Shown piece by piece: positions 7,806-9,843 of a stretch of 9,843 bases of DNA (within the stretch, counting starts at the first letter, position 1; each line of letters begins with the position of its first letter). A model generated the notes under the pieces. The model was not told where the DNA came from, did not search any database, and worked only from the letters and a program-made list of their open reading frames with translations. The stretch is from Thermoplasmata archaeon. Lineage in GTDB: Archaea > Thermoplasmatota > E2 > DHVEG-1 > B18-G2. The DNA lies in assembly GCA_021161685.1 (NCBI GenBank), contig JAGHAD010000079.1, forward strand, positions 1-9,843, in the 5' to 3' direction. Position numbers and translations under genes: made by a program.

Positions 7806-8329
7806 TTTACCACTTTAGATAGAATGATTTCAGCTATTTCTTCTGGAGTCTTCGAACTCGTGTCAATGATGAGATCGTAAAAGGAAGTATCCCTTATGTC
7901 TATGCCATAGAGTTTCTTGTATCTCTCTATCTCGCTCATTTCCCTCTCTATCATCTCTCTCTTTTTCTCTTCATATTTTCCTCCCTCTCTTTTCATAATC
8001 CTTTTCACCCTAGTTTCTTCATCAGCCCATAGATACACTTTAAGGGCTGGAATGCGATTACTGTAAGCTATCCAGCCGGATAATCTTCCTTCTAGAATAA
8101 CGTTACCTTTTTCAAGGATTTCCTTTTGAAACTCATCGAGTTTTCTGTCTATTTCTGGATTCTTTTCACAGTACTTTCCAAATTCCCGTAAACTCATTCC
8201 TCTCTTCACCGCTTCCTTCCTGAAAATTTCTCCGGCATAAACATGTTTTATTCCAAGTTTTTCTTTTAACAACTTTGCAACTGTCGTTGTTCCACTACCG
8301 GGCGCTCCACTTATGGTTATGGTTGGCAT
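7802..8329 (-). CDS. cmk: Archaeal CMP/dCMP (cytidylate) kinase
   Basis: Phosphorylates CMP or dCMP with ATP in pyrimidine nucleotide recycling, in the cytosol. It has 175 residues, usual for the short archaeal type. The N-terminal P-loop reads GAPGSGTTT (8-16): the standard lysine is threonine, which is the common archaeal Cmk form and not damage. Then come KHVYAGEIFRKEA (28-40), the substrate-side VILEGRLSGW (77-86), the lid region RIMKREGGKYEEKKRE (109-124), and RYKKLYGIDIRDTSFYDLII (136-155), a signature of archaeal Cmk. The ATG directly abuts the TAG of the DUF106 gene (no spacer), and the 3' end overlaps cbf5 by four bases, so the three genes form one operon. The order DUF106-cmk-cbf5 is a conserved archaeal arrangement. 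Confidence 0.94.
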   Translation of the reverse strand: MPTITISGAPGSGTTTVAKLLKEKLGIKHVYAGEIFRKEAVKRGMSLREFGKYCEKNPEIDRKLDEFQKEILEKGNVILEGRLSGWIAYSNRIPALKVYLWADEETRVKRIMKREGGKYEEKKREMIEREMSEIERYKKLYGIDIRDTSFYDLIIDTSSKTPEEIAEIILSKVVK

Positions 8330-8974
8330 CTAGTGAGCAGATTTCCTTCTTGTTTTTATGTTTTGCCACCATTCGGTTAGGGTAATCATTTTGAACGCTT
8401 GCCTCGTTATCTGTCCAAACACGGTGGTTAATATCAAGTACATTAGCAACCAGTACTGGAGATGTCCCGCTATCAATCCACCATAAAGGGCAGCTACCCT
8501 TGTCCACGGTGTTGAGAAGAAAGGATAAGAAGTACAGCTTAGAAAATCCCAGAGCCAGAAGAAAATGGGAACAATAAAAAAGGTTAAGGGTAAAATCGTC
8601 TTGAAAGTGCTTAGGGACTGCTGGGTCGTCATCTGTAAGATTTTTGGCTGGATTTCTTTCAACTTTTTTATCTTCTCGGTATCATTTTCTTTCACCGCCT
8701 TGCTGAATTCCCTCTGAAAAGCTTTGCTAATTTCTTGCGCCCTTTCCATCGCCTTCCAATCTGTGAATATTGCATTGAAAAATGACGAAAGAACAGCTAC
8801 AAAGAAAGAAGCAAAGGCTATTGTCAAAACAGGGTATTTTCCATTGAATCCTATCAACGGAGAAAGAATGTAACCAAATGCATGTCCCAGGATAGGTCCT
8901 ATGTAAGGTAGGATAAAGATTAATAGGAAGAATAGGAGCAAGATGAGCATCGGATTTGTATCTCCCTTCGCCAT
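8330..8974 (-). CDS. DUF106 membrane protein, Emc3/TMCO1-like member of the Oxa1 superfamily
   Basis: DUF106 proteins are archaeal relatives of Oxa1/YidC insertases and of eukaryotic Emc3 and TMCO1, thought to help insert membrane proteins. This 214-residue protein has hydrophobic segments at about 8-30, 47-70, 124-144 and 163-187. Between the second and third lies a charged, likely coiled-coil cytoplasmic segment (about 73-116, starting TDWKAMERAQEISKAFQREF), typical of the family. The stretch TTQQSLSTFKTILPLTFFIV (116-135) leads into the core helices. The C-terminus is short and basic (KTRRKSAH). It is the first gene of the DUF106-cmk-cbf5 operon. The family's common neighbours secY and adk are not upstream here; a broken peptidase gene is. 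A TATA-like box lies about 28 bases before the ATG with no ribosome site, so it is probably read from a leaderless message. Confidence 0.9.
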   Translation of the reverse strand: MAKGDTNPMLILLLFFLLIFILPYIGPILGHAFGYILSPLIGFNGKYPVLTIAFASFFVAVLSSFFNAIFTDWKAMERAQEISKAFQREFSKAVKENDTEKIKKLKEIQPKILQMTTQQSLSTFKTILPLTFFIVPIFFWLWDFLSCTSYPFFSTPWTRVAALYGGLIAGHLQYWLLMYLILTTVFGQITRQAFKMITLTEWWQNIKTRRKSAH

Positions 8975-9009
8975 TCTGGTTTGGAAAAAGAAGAAGTATT
9001 AAAAAATTA
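8975..9009 (-). promoter_or_regulatory. Promoter of the DUF106-cmk-cbf5 operon
   Basis: On the minus strand the 44-base gap contains taattttttaata (plus-strand 8997-9009), centred about 28 bases before the DUF106 ATG. At normal archaeal spacing transcription would start within a few bases of the ATG, giving a leaderless operon message. No Shine-Dalgarno sequence is seen between this box and the ATG, which agrees. Confidence 0.5.
9001..9006 (-). terminator. T-run that may end transcription of the C25 peptidase remnant
   Basis: Six Ts in a row on the minus strand begin 13 bases after the stop of the C25/PKD reading frame. Archaeal RNA polymerase can terminate at T-rich runs without a hairpin. 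The same bases form the TATA-like box of the next operon, so the assignment is uncertain. Confidence 0.25.
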
Positions 9010-9018
9010 TTCTATTCA

Positions 9019-9843
9019 TCATATCGAGGTACAGCTCTTTGGCAATAACTTAACTTCAACTTCTACCGGATCTGACCATTCGCTCTCCGCACCCCATTCA
9101 TCTTTAGCTTTAACCCTTATATTATACGTACCTATTCTAAACCATGCGTGAGAGGCTTTTATCATCTCTCCAGATCGATACGGACCAAGCCATCCAGAGG
9201 TTGTTCCATCTCCCCAGTCGATCTTCAGGTATACCATATCTCCATCTAGATCCACTGCTGTTACGTTGTAGGTATAAGATTTTCTTACCTTTACTAAGGT
9301 TGGTCCTTCGGGAGGATTTGGCTTGTTAGGGCTACTATTGTTCAGTCTTACTTTCGTTAGCGAGGGATCTCCAAACAAAATAAATTCTTCTACAGTTTTG
9401 TAATCTTCCTTTTCCATCTCGGTTCCAAATGTATTCAGGTAATCCACTATGGTGTTTGCCAGCTCTCCCCAACTACTTTGTTAACATACAGGTTTTTGTG
9501 TATGTTGACTTCAAACCATCCGAAAAGCCTCTCCGTTTCGTAGCTTCCAAGATAGCCATAAGCTATTCCAGACGCTGCAAAGCAAGCTATACCGCCCCCT
9601 CCTTCCTTCCTTACAAAAGCCCACGCAATGCATGGATTGGCTGCGGTAAACTTTCCACATGAACAACCATTCAAATTAACGATTGGTAATTTTTCATTTT
9701 CCATCTGCTGGTACTTCGAAATTATTTGTGGATGGGTGCTGTCAACTTAAGCATTGCGGAGCACCTCCCGCAATGCTATAGTAAATCTCTCAAATTCGTT
9801 CTTAATGTCTACCCCTCTCTCATAGAAGACCGGTGATAGCCCA
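9019..9843 (-). pseudogene. Broken C25-family (gingipain-like) cysteine peptidase with a C-terminal PKD-like domain, partial at right edge
   Basis: Three fragments on the minus strand join into one recognisable protein. The first (9842-9750) reads LSPVFYERGVDIKNEFERF...LREVLRNA and ends at an in-frame TAA (9747-9749). The second continues in the same frame with VDSTHPQIISKYQQ, then LPIVNLNGCSCGKF with the probable catalytic cysteine in NGCSC, RKEGGGGIACFAASGIAYGY, and runs out near GESW at about 9459. The third is in another frame (ANTIVDYLNTFGTE, EDYKTVEEFILFGDPSL) and ends the peptidase domain; one extra G in the GG at 9459-9460 would restore GESWANTIVDYLNTF. It goes on into a PKD-like domain (NKPNPPEGP, DLDGDMVYLKIDWGDGTTSGW, SHAWFRIGTYNIRVKAKDEW, SEWSDPVEVEV) and stops at 9019-9021. 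Related archaeal proteins have a GHG-containing segment (the catalytic histidine) between the LRNA-like and STHP-like parts; here it is missing. Intact relatives are secreted or surface proteases. The stop, frameshift and lost histidine together indicate a dead gene. Assembly error is possible for single bases but does not explain the missing segment. Confidence 0.8.
9750..9777. repeat. Perfect 10-bp inverted repeat with 8-base loop
   Basis: AGCATTGCGG (9750-9759) and its exact reverse complement CCGCAATGCT (9768-9777) flank the 8-base loop AGCACCTC. It lies inside the C25 peptidase remnant and directly abuts the in-frame TAA at 9747-9749, where the catalytic-histidine segment seems to be missing. 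The arms are more G/C-rich than the surroundings. It could form a stable hairpin in DNA or RNA. Confidence 0.85.

Noticed and set aside
7809..7817. A minus-strand promoter between cmk and cbf5
   Set aside because: The genes overlap by four bases and the local A/T content is ordinary coding sequence of cmk; a single operon explains the layout.
6766..7880. Plus-strand open frames opposite cbf5 and cmk
   Set aside because: They are antisense shadows of strongly conserved genes and their translations show no recognisable domains.
8282..8308. Damaged P-loop in cmk because the usual lysine is threonine (GSGTTT)
   Set aside because: This variant is a normal feature of archaeal CMP kinases as I know the family.
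9455..9465. Programmed -1 ribosomal frameshift in the C25 gene
   Set aside because: No slippery heptamer is present at AGCTGGCAAAC, and the same gene already has an upstream stop and a missing catalytic segment, so a mutation or sequencing error fits better.
9447..9704. The two C25 fragments (9447-9704 and 9019-9447) as independent intact genes
   Set aside because: Both are consecutive parts of one known domain architecture, and the upstream 9842-9750 segment continues the same protein; neither has a proper start or promoter.

Overview
This window is from an archaeon, almost certainly a euryarchaeote and probably a thermophile from an uncultivated, Thermoplasmata-like or neighbouring lineage. 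The archaeal assignment rests on the gene set: an archaeal Lhr-type helicase, stand-alone archaeal Elp3, a Cbf5 with PUA domain, an archaeal-type CMP kinase, DUF106 (Emc3/Oxa1 superfamily), and a C25-peptidase/PKD surface protein of archaeal style. TATA-like boxes sit about 26-28 nt before several start codons, as expected for leaderless archaeal genes. The exact lineage is inference.

Layout, plus strand: the C-terminal end of an acetate-transporter family protein (GPR1/FUN34/YaaH) enters at the left edge (3-131). It is followed by an unrecognised 55-residue, two-helix membrane protein (186-353) whose stop codon lies one base before the start of a 930-residue Lhr-like SF2 helicase (355-3147). 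A secreted right-handed beta-helix protein with its own TATA boxes and ribosome site follows (3214-4296), then Elp3 (4335-5918) and a DUF89 metal-dependent phosphatase-like protein (5936-6814). Layout, minus strand: a tight DUF106 - cmk - cbf5 operon reads from 8974 down to 6807 and converges on the DUF89 gene with an 8-bp overlap of coding ends. Upstream of that operon, on the same strand, is a broken C25-family (gingipain-like) peptidase gene with a PKD-like domain (9019 to the right edge).

Most of the window is ordinary archaeal housekeeping around RNA and translation: helicase, tRNA wobble-uridine modification (Elp3), pseudouridylation (Cbf5), CMP phosphorylation (Cmk) and membrane-protein insertion (DUF106). 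Between these lie lineage-specific, surface-directed genes (beta-helix protein, C25 peptidase remnant), which look like insertions into core gene order.

I do not see a convincing new defence or mobile system. The points most worth a second look are the small membrane protein coupled to the Lhr helicase, and the C25 gene. That gene carries an in-frame stop, a one-base frameshift and an apparent loss of the catalytic-histidine segment, with a perfect 10-bp inverted repeat at the breakpoint. No tRNA, rRNA, CRISPR or insertion sequence was found, and no stretch over 300 bases lacks a gene or gene remnant.
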